Positions 5,684-11,808 of a stretch of 11,808 nucleotides of DNA are shown piece by piece. The notes beneath the pieces were generated by a model. It was not told the origin of the DNA, searched no databases, and worked only from the letters and a program-made list of their open reading frames with translations. Source of the stretch: VGJW01 sp035285595 (lineage in GTDB: Bacteria; Cyanobacteriota; Sericytochromatia; S15B-MN24; VGJW01); contig JAYKGV010000019.1 in the NCBI GenBank assembly GCA_035285595.1, forward strand, positions 1-11,808, given 5' to 3'. Position numbers and translations under genes: made by a program. The stretch's first letter is position 1, and each line of letters starts with the position of its first letter.

Positions 5684-7096
5684 TCAGCCGTGTCCCGGCT
5701 GCAAGCGTCCCTTGGCCGTCCGGTCGGTCAGCGAGCCCAGCACGAGGGCCAGGGCACCTGCAGGCAATCCGAGATAGAGCGGCTCCGCCACGGCAAACCA
5801 CGTCGGTTTCGCGGTGACGAGCAGGGTCATGCCGCCACCCGCCAGCATGCTCCACAAGGCACCTCGAGCCGTCGCGCGAGGCCAGTACAAGGCGGCAAGG
5901 GTTGGAAACAGTAACCCGGCGACCATGAACCCATAGGCCAGGAGCATGCTCTGGAGGATGCCTGGCACATGCAGGGCAAAGGCGACCGAACCGAGTCCGA
6001 GCACCATGATGGTTTCCCTCGAGAGGCGCAGCAGATGGACATCTTCACAGAGAGGATTCACCACCTTGTGGTAGAGGTCATTGACGAGATGACCTGCGGC
6101 AGCCAGCAGGCAACTGTCGGCGGTCGACATGATGGCGGCAAGGTAGGCCGCCATGACAAGGCCAGCCGCCCCTGTCGGCAGCACCTGGGCCACGAACTTC
6201 GGCATGGCCATCTCAGGATCCACCGCCGGAAACATGACCCTGGCAAACATACCGAGAATCACACCGAGGAAGGCCATCAGCGGCCATTCGAGCAAACCCG
6301 CCACGAGCCATGCCCGTCTGGCCGTGCGCTCGTCCCGTACGGCATACAGGCGCTGGTACAGAGTCATGCCGACGAACCAGACCGGCACGATCGAGATGGC
6401 CCACTGCGCAAGCAGGTCCGGCGTGACCGCCAAGGGGTCGAAGTGTGCAGGCGGTAGCGCCTGCCGCAGGCCTTCAATTCCCCCCACCGCCACGTAGCCG
6501 AGGGGCAACGCCACGAGCGCCAGGCCGACCAGAAGGATGCCCCACTGGATGGTGTCGGTGAGAATAACGGCGCGGAGGCCGCCCAGTGCCGTGTACAAAA
6601 TGACGGCCCCCGCCATGCCCCAGACGGCAGGATGCAACGGCAGCCCGAAGGCCGAGGCCGCCAGCTTGCCTCCGGCGAGCAGCTGGGATCCCGTGAAGCC
6701 GACGTAAGCGATGCCTGAAATCACGGCGGCCAAGGCCGCAACGCCGGGTCCGAAGCGGTGCCCCAGAAGGTCAGGAAACGTCAAGAAGCGATGCCGATCA
6801 GCAAGAGGCTTGACCTTGGGGATCAAGAACACGGCACTCAGCCAGGCACCGAGCAAGCCCGTGAACAGCAACCATGCTCCCGACAGGCCCATGGTGAAAC
6901 CGAGTCCGCCGAGCCCGATCGAGAACCCGCCCCCGACATCCGTCGCGACGATGGACAGACCGATGTGGGTCGCACCCAGGTTGCGATCCCCGACGAAATA
7001 GCCGGAAACCGAGGTCTGGCGGTCCTTGATCCACAGTCCGAAGGCCACCATCCCCACGAAGCTGAGAACGACGATGACGAAGTCGATGGGGTGCAA
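5684..7096 (-). CDS. sodium:solute symporter (SSS family)
   Basis: A 470-residue secondary transporter of the SSS/LeuT-fold family that imports a small organic solute with Na+. It has about 13 hydrophobic segments. Helix 1 carries ATDVGGGFSIGLGG (51-64), the segment that forms part of the Na2 site. The family signature region includes GIAYVGFTGSQLLAGGK (128-144) and YTALGGLRAVILTDTIQ (168-184). AAIMSTADSCLLAAAGHLVNDLY (320-342) is the second hallmark, with Ser/Thr 324-325 and Ser328 expected at the Na+ site. The start is TTG at 7096, reading MHPIDFVIVVLSFVGM, which matches the family N-terminus; its Shine-Dalgarno site (AGGG) is too close to be strong. The gene begins 10 bases after the ablB stop, so translational coupling is likely. 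The substrate is unknown: betaine, proline, a lysine derivative or an organic acid are all possible. Confidence 0.95.
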   Translation of the reverse strand: MHPIDFVIVVLSFVGMVAFGLWIKDRQTSVSGYFVGDRNLGATHIGLSIVATDVGGGFSIGLGGLGFTMGLSGAWLLFTGLLGAWLSAVFLIPKVKPLADRHRFLTFPDLLGHRFGPGVAALAAVISGIAYVGFTGSQLLAGGKLAASAFGLPLHPAVWGMAGAVILYTALGGLRAVILTDTIQWGILLVGLALVALPLGYVAVGGIEGLRQALPPAHFDPLAVTPDLLAQWAISIVPVWFVGMTLYQRLYAVRDERTARRAWLVAGLLEWPLMAFLGVILGMFARVMFPAVDPEMAMPKFVAQVLPTGAAGLVMAAYLAAIMSTADSCLLAAAGHLVNDLYHKVVNPLCEDVHLLRLSRETIMVLGLGSVAFALHVPGILQSMLLAYGFMVAGLLFPTLAALYWPRATARGALWSMLAGGGMTLLVTAKPTWFAVAEPLYLGLPAGALALVLGSLTDRTAKGRLQPGHG

Positions 7097-7106
7097 GGCC
7101 CTGTTC

Positions 7107-8138
7107 TCAGTCGAGCGGCTTGACCCAGAGGTTGATGTCCTCGAAGTCGCCGGAGATGTCGCAGTTGTTGATGAGCCTACCGTAGTGGCCGTAGCCCAGA
7201 TTGTGGAAGACCCGGTTCATGCCCGGGGCCATGGCTCTGGCCATCGAGTAGGCACAGCGGACGCCCTGCGGCCGGATGACACGCTCGAGGTGATCCAGCA
7301 GCAGCAGCATCAAGCCTCGTCCCCGCTCGGTCGGCAAGGTGGCGCAATCCGTCAGCTCGGCATTCCCGTTGGCGAAGTCGATGTCGGCCGACGCCGCGCT
7401 GACCAGTTGCCCGCGACCGTTGCGCATCAAGGCGTAACGGACATGCGACTGCATGGTGGCCAGCAGGAAGTCCGGCGAGGCCACGGGACTCGGATATGTC
7501 TCGAAAGTGCCTTCGTAGAGCGTGACCAGATCCTCGATGTCGTCAGGCGTGGCCAAACACATCGTGTAACCGGAGGGTAGGGAGTCGGCCGGTCGCCGCC
7601 GTGGCTTGGCGGCAATCTGGCGCAGCATTTCGCTCTCGTCGGCGAAGCGGTCGAAAGAGAATCTTTCGGCCGACAGGAAACGACTGACGACGTAAGCATC
7701 CTGACCCCGGAAGAACTGCGGGATCAGACCTTCGAGCTTGTAGCCGTGGGCCAGCATGGCACCCAGGTGTTCCCGCTCGACCTTCAAGGTGACCTTGTCG
7801 AAGCCATTGGCTTCGGCCAGACGCTCGAGCTTGGCACAGATAAGGCCGGGGTCCCCCTCCACCCGGGCGACCTTGAGCCGGCGATTGTAGTGATCGACCG
7901 TCAGGGTCATCCGAAAGTTCGCATCGTGAATCGTGTGTTCGATGCCATAGACGGCACCATAGGCTTCGACCGAGACATCATCGTCCAGCACGAGTCGCAC
8001 GACACCCATGCCTTTGCCCGTCGGAGCCTTGGACCTGGGCCTCGGCACCAGGGCCAGGGCTTCGGCATTGGAAAATATCGACCACGCACCGAGGGTCTGA
8101 CCCGGCGGTGGCAGGAGCGGCAAAGGTTCGTGGCTCAA
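7107..8138 (-). CDS. ablB: beta-lysine N6-acetyltransferase AblB-type (GNAT)
   Basis: A 343-residue enzyme predicted to acetylate the side-chain amine of beta-lysine with acetyl-CoA, giving the osmolyte N-epsilon-acetyl-beta-lysine. The N-terminal AblB-specific region contains DHYNRRLKV (82-90), LERLAEANGFDKVTLKV (104-120) and HGYKLEGLIPQFFRGQDAYVVSRFL (131-155). The C-terminal GNAT fold contains the acetyl-CoA loop TERGRGLM (270-277), then CAYSMARAMAPGMNRVFHNLGY (295-316) and INNCDISGDFEDINLWVKPL, all typical of AblB/YodP. The start chosen is TTG at 8138, which has GGAGGT 5 bases upstream; ATG at 8009 would give 300 residues but has only a badly spaced site, and ATG at 8249 gives an atypical extension. 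Lysine 2,3-aminomutase (ablA), the usual neighbour, is absent here. The gene is divergent from a LysR gene and followed by an SSS symporter. Confidence 0.87.
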   Translation of the reverse strand: MSHEPLPLLPPPGQTLGAWSIFSNAEALALVPRPRSKAPTGKGMGVVRLVLDDDVSVEAYGAVYGIEHTIHDANFRMTLTVDHYNRRLKVARVEGDPGLICAKLERLAEANGFDKVTLKVEREHLGAMLAHGYKLEGLIPQFFRGQDAYVVSRFLSAERFSFDRFADESEMLRQIAAKPRRRPADSLPSGYTMCLATPDDIEDLVTLYEGTFETYPSPVASPDFLLATMQSHVRYALMRNGRGQLVSAASADIDFANGNAELTDCATLPTERGRGLMLLLLDHLERVIRPQGVRCAYSMARAMAPGMNRVFHNLGYGHYGRLINNCDISGDFEDINLWVKPLD

Positions 8139-8252
8139 TAGCGACCTCCATCCATCGTGGCGGCCGGCGCCTCGGGAGACGGGGCCTTCATGATTCGGGG
8201 ACAGTGCTTGCCGGTCGGCGAAACGCGGGAGATGGGCAATTCCTGACAATTC

Positions 8253-8281
8253 AGCCTAGACAGTCTTTTTGTGTAGGTCAA
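8253..8281 (-). promoter_or_regulatory. promoter of the ablB-symporter unit
   Basis: On the minus strand TTGACC (8276-8281) and TAGGCT (8253-8258) are separated by exactly 17 bases. Transcription would start near 8246, giving a leader of about 107 bases to the TTG start of ablB. The -35 touches the edge of the adjacent palindrome, as expected for an activator-dependent LysR-type promoter. Confidence 0.5.
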
Positions 8282-8311
8282 TGCTTATGAATAAAATTTA
8301 TTGATAACCAT
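8281..8311. promoter_or_regulatory. 31-bp AT-rich near-palindrome, probable regulator site
   Basis: Centred on A8296, 13 of 15 base pairs are symmetric. The core is AATAAA-A-TTTATT (8290-8302), flanked after one mismatch by TTAT (8285-8288) and ATAA (8304-8307), and after a second mismatch by ATG (8281-8283) and CAT (8309-8311). It lies between ablB and the LysR gene, immediately upstream of the ablB -35 and centred about 50 bases before the predicted start point. A LysR-type activator site is the simplest reading. Confidence 0.55.
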
Positions 8312-8373
8312 ATCGTATGAAGGGGCAGTTTCTCGGTTGACTGGAACTCGCATGGGCGTGTCTGCTAACAGAT

Positions 8374-9288
8374 GTGCACATCGAATACCTGAAGACCTTC
8401 ATTGCCGCCGCAGAGTGCATGTCTTTCACTCGTGCGGCAGAGAGCCTCCGGATAAGCCAACCGGCGGTAAGCATGCAGATCAGGGATCTCGAGGTGTATC
8501 TGGGCACCGAGCTCTTCGAGCGACACGGCCGTCATCTGTCCCTGACTCCTGCCGGGGAGCGGTTTCGTCTCAGGGCCGCGCGCCTCGTCAGCGACCTTGG
8601 CGTCGCAAGGGACGAAGCCCTCGAACTGACCGGCCAGGCGGGGGGGCACCTGCGCGTGGGGGCCACGGATACCCTAGGCAACTACTATCTCCCGACCGTG
8701 ATGGGGGCCTTTCTCGCTCAGGTGCCGCAGCTGCGCACGTCGGTCTACATCGCCGACGAGGTCCTCCTGTCGCGGATGATGCTGGATGGTGCCCTGGACG
8801 CCTGCCTGTGGGAGGGGGAGGTGCCCGAGCGCCTGCGACCGGCCGTCGATGCCGTGTGGCTGGGTCAGGACCGGATCGAGCTGGTCGTCGGACCGGAGCA
8901 TCTCAGGTACCGCGAGAACAATCTCGACTTAAAGGAACTGGTCGGGGCCTCGGTCGTCATGCGCCAACCCGAGGCTTCCATCAGGCAATACGTCATGAGG
9001 TCGCTGGACAAGGCAGGATTTCCCGTCGATTCCCTTGACCTCCGACTGGAGGTGTCGCAGACCGAAGCCTTGAAGCGCGTGTTGCGCTCGCACCCGGTCT
9101 ATGGCTTTGCCTCTCGCTTGGCGATCGAGGACGAACTCTCATCAGGTCGCCTCAAGGTCCTGGACTTGCCCGGCGTGGACCTGACCCGCCCCTTATGGTT
9201 CCTGAGTTCTGCGGATGGGCCGCGGCCCCAGCGCGTCCGGGCGTTCCGGGCCTTTGTCGAGACTCTTGGGAGAGATCGGGTCGGATGA
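8374..9288 (+). CDS. LysR-family transcriptional regulator
   Basis: A 304-residue regulator. The N-terminal winged helix-turn-helix is clear: MHIEYLKTFIAAAECMSFTR, with the recognition region AAESLRISQPAVSMQIRDLE (21-40) and the wing LFERHGRHLSLTPAGERF (48-64). A linker helix leads to the substrate-binding-like effector domain from residue 92 (HLRVGATDTLGNYYLP), whose opening resembles the CysL/CbbR branch. The start is GTG at 8374; the Shine-Dalgarno site is weak, but the family N-terminus fits exactly. The divergent position, 235 bases from ablB with a large palindrome between, makes it the likely regulator of ablB and the symporter and probably of itself. The effector is unknown; a substrate or product of the neighbouring enzyme or transporter is a reasonable guess. 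Confidence 0.96.
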   Translation: MHIEYLKTFIAAAECMSFTRAAESLRISQPAVSMQIRDLEVYLGTELFERHGRHLSLTPAGERFRLRAARLVSDLGVARDEALELTGQAGGHLRVGATDTLGNYYLPTVMGAFLAQVPQLRTSVYIADEVLLSRMMLDGALDACLWEGEVPERLRPAVDAVWLGQDRIELVVGPEHLRYRENNLDLKELVGASVVMRQPEASIRQYVMRSLDKAGFPVDSLDLRLEVSQTEALKRVLRSHPVYGFASRLAIEDELSSGRLKVLDLPGVDLTRPLWFLSSADGPRPQRVRAFRAFVETLGRDRVG

Positions 9289-9356
9289 AACGTCCGTTAC
9301 CTCTCGCCAAGGGTGTACGCCCTGCCCTCGGGCCGACAGGTCAACGGCTTGGCCCG

Positions 9357-10046
9357 TCAGCAACAGACGTTCCCACGCCAGGCCTCCCGTCCCTCACGGG
9401 CCACGAACCCTGCGATGACGAGCGCTGAAGCCGGGTCGGCCCACCACCATCCCAGAAGCCCGTTAAGCCCCACTCCTGTCAGCGCAGCCAAGGAGAGCCA
9501 GAAGCAGGCGGTGGTCTGAACGGCATCGGCAGCCAGCGCCCGGCTGTCTAGGTCTCGTGCGAGGCGACGCTTGGCCCGCGCCAGCCACGACATCACCGCC
9601 ATGGAAAGGACCAGCAAAGCCACACCTAAGGGACTGAATTCGGGCCGATCGCCGGTCAGAAGGGCTTGGACGCCATCAAACCCGACATAGGCAGCCAGCA
9701 GAAAGAGGGAGCCGGCAATCCACCGACTTGCCTGATGTTCGAGTCGCTCCAACCCCGCAGGATCGAGATGCCCGTACTGCTCCGCCCGCAGGCGCCAGAT
9801 CATGACGAGGGCCGAGGCACACTCGACGAAGCTGTCGATGCCGAAGCCCATGATCGCCGGACTGCCCGAGAGCAAGGCGGCAGCAACCGCCACCGCGCCT
9901 TCGATGAGATTCCAGCCCACCGTCAGGCCTTCGAGGCGAAGCGCGGCGGCAAGGTCGATGCCACGGTTGGAATCGGCCGTGCGGCAATCGCCAGTGGCGC
10001 ACTCCTGCGCACACCGCTCGGTCTTGGCTTCTGGAAGCGGCTGCAT
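9357..10046 (-). CDS. CDF-like cation transporter (Cation_efflux family, short form)
   Basis: A 229-residue inner-membrane protein with about six hydrophobic helices, expected to export a divalent metal ion. Family landmarks are GWNLIEGAVAVAAALLSGS (44-62), FGIDSFVECASALVMIWRL (68-86) with Asp71 and Glu75 in the helix-2 metal pair, ALAADAVQTTACFWLS (170-185) and GLLGWWWADPASALV (196-210). In helix 5 the canonical His/Asp pair of YiiP is replaced by Gln177 and Cys181, and the cytoplasmic C-terminal domain is missing; both are normal for this sub-branch. The N-terminus carries a cysteine cluster (Cys12, 16 and 21) and the protein ends in Cys-Cys. The ATG at 10046 is chosen because AGGAG lies 6 bases upstream; a TTG 15 bases earlier is less likely. 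No ArsR-type metal regulator is adjacent. Metal specificity is unknown; the thiols suggest a soft metal. Confidence 0.88.
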   Translation of the reverse strand: MQPLPEAKTERCAQECATGDCRTADSNRGIDLAAALRLEGLTVGWNLIEGAVAVAAALLSGSPAIMGFGIDSFVECASALVMIWRLRAEQYGHLDPAGLERLEHQASRWIAGSLFLLAAYVGFDGVQALLTGDRPEFSPLGVALLVLSMAVMSWLARAKRRLARDLDSRALAADAVQTTACFWLSLAALTGVGLNGLLGWWWADPASALVIAGFVAREGREAWRGNVCC

Positions 10047-10455
10047 CCGATTCTCCTGCAAAGAGCCCCGAGAGGCCTGCCCTTACACAATAAGACTTCC
10101 AAGACATCCTGCCCCTGCCTGGTCGCGCAGGTCCACGAGGCTCAGGACAAGGAAACGGGTCCCTTGCCCTTGCCCTCGCCGAGAGCCATGACGAGCGACC
10201 CTACAACCACCCACGAGATCGTCCACGGCTCCCGCAAGAACGGCTGGAGTCCTGTGGACCGATCGACCGGAGACGGTCGGGGCGGCGAGACGGGACGTCG
10301 CCCGTTCAGTTGAACTTTGGCGAGGTCTACCCTTCCAAGATCACGAAGCCAGTCAGCAGGATGACCCGCAGGTACCAGATGGGGCGGATTCTTTGCGCAA
10401 AAGCGCCACAGGGACGGCGTGGCCGGCCACAGGAGCCCGGCCAGGCGCCTGGCTC
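10047..10455. other. intergenic region upstream of the CDF-like gene
   Basis: These 409 bases separate two minus-strand genes. Near the transporter there is a short interrupted dyad, CTTA (10082-10085) and TAAG (10091-10094), 36 bases before the start, possibly a regulator site. A perfect 6-bp hairpin CGACCG-GAGA-CGGTCG lies at 10264-10279, and TTTGCGCAAA (10392-10401) is a 10-bp palindrome. Longer frames here are Arg/Pro-rich extensions of shadow frames. No gene supported. Confidence 0.4.
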
Positions 10456-10457
10456 CT
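10431..10457 (-). terminator. hairpin at the end of the secreted-protein gene
   Basis: AGGAGCC (10431-10437) pairs with GGCTCCT (10451-10457), the latter overlapping the stop codon at 10456-10458; the 13-base loop contains the palindrome AGGCGCCT. No T-tract follows on the minus strand, so it may be a weak or Rho-assisted end. Confidence 0.3.
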
Positions 10458-11019
10458 ACCAGACCGGGCGTACTCCGACCGGGCTGTCGAGGCCACTCAC
10501 GACCATCTTGTAGCCCGAATCGGTCCGGTAGAGCAGTACCGAGGGAAACATGGTCATCCGCAGATGGGTCACGTGCTCTGTCTGCTCCCACACTTGGCCA
10601 TTTTGCAGCTTGTACAACCTGCCCCACTCGAGGCCGTCGAAGTTGTCGTCGATCCGCGGTTCGATGACGCGAAAGCTCCCGCTCGTTCCCGTGCCCACGA
10701 CGCCGCGTGGCCTGATCCTGCGGCACGTGATGGGCTGTTCGATTCCTTCGATGAGCAGGCGATAGGTCAAGCCTTCGGAGAGCACCGTGACTCTGGGAGA
10801 GTACAGGGATGGGTAGTGGGTCACATCTTCATCCACCTGATACAGCGTGCCGGAATTGGTTCGAAAGAGGGTGCCCCTGCTCACCCTTCCGCTGACCTTG
10901 CCTGATATGTAGCCCTCCTCGAACTTGTGCCAGGTCGATTGCCCCAGCGCCGCGGAACCGGCTGCCGTAAAGATGCCCCCCGCCAGCAGGAGGGCCCTGA
11001 CCCAGTAGGCAAGCTGCAT
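10456..11019 (-). CDS. secreted protein of two tandem diverged domains, unknown function
   Basis: A 187-residue protein with an N-terminal signal peptide: MQLAYW, one Arg, a hydrophobic run ALLLAGGIFTAAGSAALG, and likely cleavage near residue 26, before QSTWHKFEEGY. No lipobox cysteine is present. The mature part contains two related blocks. Block 1 (about 50-101) runs TLFRTNSGTLYQVDEDVTHY to YRLLIEGIEQPITCRRI; block 2 (about 134-187) runs RLYKLQNGQVWEQTEHVTHL to YKMVVSGLDSPVGVRPVW. Shared positions include LY/LF, the NSG/QNG turn, Y/W-Q/E, VTH, and a final I/V-x-G-I/L-x-x-P. These suggest small beta-rich domains. The ATG at 11019 has GAGGAG 8 bases upstream, while the longer frame lacks a signal peptide start. 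I do not recognise a function; export or cell-surface location is the only supported inference. Confidence 0.8.
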   Translation of the reverse strand: MQLAYWVRALLLAGGIFTAAGSAALGQSTWHKFEEGYISGKVSGRVSRGTLFRTNSGTLYQVDEDVTHYPSLYSPRVTVLSEGLTYRLLIEGIEQPITCRRIRPRGVVGTGTSGSFRVIEPRIDDNFDGLEWGRLYKLQNGQVWEQTEHVTHLRMTMFPSVLLYRTDSGYKMVVSGLDSPVGVRPVW

Positions 11020-11392
11020 CCAACCGACTCCTCGGTCCCCGAGACGTGTGTATCTCACTGCAGAGCGCCGCTGCAGCGCGAGCAACCAGGCAGCCCATCT
11101 GACTCAGATAGCCGCAAACATGGGGACGATCAAGACGTCGTCTTTGTTCCCCCTACCCTGAAGGCCTTGCCTCGAAGGCTTCTCCCGGCAGTCGGACGGG
11201 AACCGTTGCAGGAATCCTGTAGCAGGCGAGGGCGACAGAGCCGCGCGAAGGACAGGGGGGCGGGACGCAAAGGAGATGAGACAGACTCGCTGACCACGGT
11301 GGAGAGGTCTGCATCCTCATCGCAGCCGACGTGTGAACGCCTCGGGTGCCTCATGTGGCTCCGACACCCACAGGCTGCGACGGGCAAGAACG
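11020..11392. other. intergenic region between the secreted-protein gene and the epimerase
   Basis: These 373 bases hold the predicted promoter and palindrome of the secreted-protein gene near 11097-11133. A nested dyad spans 11122-11152: outer arms GGGGA and TCCCC, inner arms AAGAC and GTCTT. It overlaps that promoter and may be an operator, or the end of the epimerase transcript, but it has no T-tract. Nothing gene-like was found from 11153 to 11392. Confidence 0.4.
11097..11133 (-). promoter_or_regulatory. candidate promoter and operator of the secreted-protein gene
   Basis: On the minus strand TTGATC (11128-11133) and TATCTG (11105-11110) are exactly 17 bases apart. A perfect 13-bp palindrome ATCTGA-C-TCAGAT (11097-11109) overlaps the -10 and the expected start point, the classic place for a repressor. 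The leader to the ATG is about 79 bases. Both hexamers are partial matches to consensus. Confidence 0.35.
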
Positions 11393-11808
11393 TCAACCTA
11401 CAGCCTTTATCGGGTGCCCTCCCACCTCGCCCCCGCCGACCTCGTCCCACCACGCGAGGGTCCGGCGCAATCCCTCCTCCAGGGGCGTCAGGGGCCGCCA
11501 ACCCAGTTCAAGGTCCGCCTTGCGGACATCCAGTACATTGCGCGGCACATCAAAGACCCGCCCGGGCCGGTAGAGTACCTCGGGCTCTCGCCCAGTGACC
11601 TTACTGAGTACCTCCACCAACTCCCGCAGGCTCGTGCCCTTGCCTTGGCCGATGTTGACCAACAGTCGAGGCGTCTCCGTCTCCACGGCCTTCGCGATGG
11701 CATCCGCCACGTCGCCGACGTACGGAAAGTCACGCACCACCGAACCATCGCCCCAGATCTCGAGCGGCTCGCCCCGCACGACCTTGCCGAGGAAGACCCC
11801 CACCGCTC
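11393..11808 (-). CDS. NAD-dependent sugar-nucleotide epimerase/dehydratase, C-terminal part
   Basis: The last 137 residues of a GalE-like short-chain dehydrogenase/reductase whose N-terminus lies beyond the right edge. The visible part starts AVGVFLGKVVRGEPLEIWGDG and continues SVVRDFPYVGDVADAIAKAVE, the conserved C-terminal substrate-binding region of UDP-glucose 4-epimerase-like enzymes (the GDGxxxRDFxYVxDV motif). It then has NIGQGKGTSLRELVEVL and a GWRPLTPLEEGLRRTLAWW end, also typical. The catalytic Tyr-Lys and the NAD-binding GxxGxxG are outside the window. The GTG at 11803 is an internal codon, not the start. Likely role: making a nucleotide sugar for surface polysaccharide; the exact sugar cannot be told. 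Confidence 0.93.
   Translation of the reverse strand, partial: AVGVFLGKVVRGEPLEIWGDGSVVRDFPYVGDVADAIAKAVETETPRLLVNIGQGKGTSLRELVEVLSKVTGREPEVLYRPGRVFDVPRNVLDVRKADLELGWRPLTPLEEGLRRTLAWWDEVGGGEVGGHPIKAVG

Noticed and set aside
5685..5701. CAGCCG/CGGCTG hairpin as a bidirectional terminator between antiporter and symporter
   Set aside because: Only 6 bp, overlaps the symporter stop codon and has no T-tract on either side.
9666..10313. 215-residue plus-strand frame opposite the CDF-like gene
   Set aside because: Antisense shadow of the transporter with no recognisable domain or start site.
1..11808. tRNA, rRNA, CRISPR, insertion sequence or phage attachment sites
   Set aside because: No cloverleaf-like T-loop context, regular spaced repeats, transposase or integrase motifs, or terminal inverted repeats were seen on reading both strands.

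Overview
This is a high-GC bacterial chromosome segment with densely packed genes, frequent GTG and TTG starts, and good Shine-Dalgarno sites. The taxon cannot be fixed from the sequence. The rhodopsin is of the Gloeobacter rhodopsin/xanthorhodopsin type and the antiporter is of a kind common in aquatic and phototroph-related bacteria, so a free-living aquatic bacterium is a reasonable guess, but only a guess. No RNA gene, CRISPR array, insertion sequence or phage gene was seen.

Layout. Left edge (1-1684): the 5' end of an AAA-ATPase-like/PD-(D/E)XK nuclease-type gene on the minus strand, cut by the window edge, and a divergent GT4 glycosyltransferase on the plus strand. Positions 1964-3032 (minus strand): a light-driven proton pump of the xanthorhodopsin group, then a strong hairpin, then a 72-residue two-helix membrane protein in which both helices carry glycine zippers. 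Positions 3033-3780: a 748-base non-coding stretch holding the rhodopsin control region. Positions 3781-5664 (plus): a CPA1-type Na+(K+)/H+ antiporter fused to an RCK (TrkA-N/TrkA-C) regulatory module. Positions 5684-8138 (minus): an SSS-family sodium:solute symporter downstream of, and probably co-transcribed with, an AblB-type beta-lysine N-acetyltransferase. A LysR regulator is divergent at 8374-9288, with an AT-rich 31-bp near-palindrome between them. Positions 9357-11019 (minus): a CDF-like cation transporter and a secreted protein built from two diverged copies of one domain. Right edge (11393-11808, minus): the C-terminal part of a sugar-nucleotide epimerase.

How the parts may fit. The rhodopsin would export H+ in light. 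The neighbouring H+-coupled antiporter could convert that gradient into Na+ export, and the SSS symporter could spend the Na+ gradient on solute uptake. AblB makes N-epsilon-acetyl-beta-lysine, a compatible solute, when beta-lysine is available; its usual partner AblA (lysine 2,3-aminomutase) is not in this window. A light/ion/osmolyte island is therefore an attractive inference, but three separate transcription units are involved and co-function is not proven. The glycosyltransferase and epimerase at the two ends suggest surface polysaccharide genes flanking the region.

Most noteworthy points: the rhodopsin keeps the small residue (Gly153) that opens the carotenoid-antenna fenestration; an undescribed double glycine-zipper protein lies downstream of it; ablB occurs without ablA, next to an SSS symporter and a LysR gene; and well-formed operator-like palindromes overlap or abut predicted promoters.
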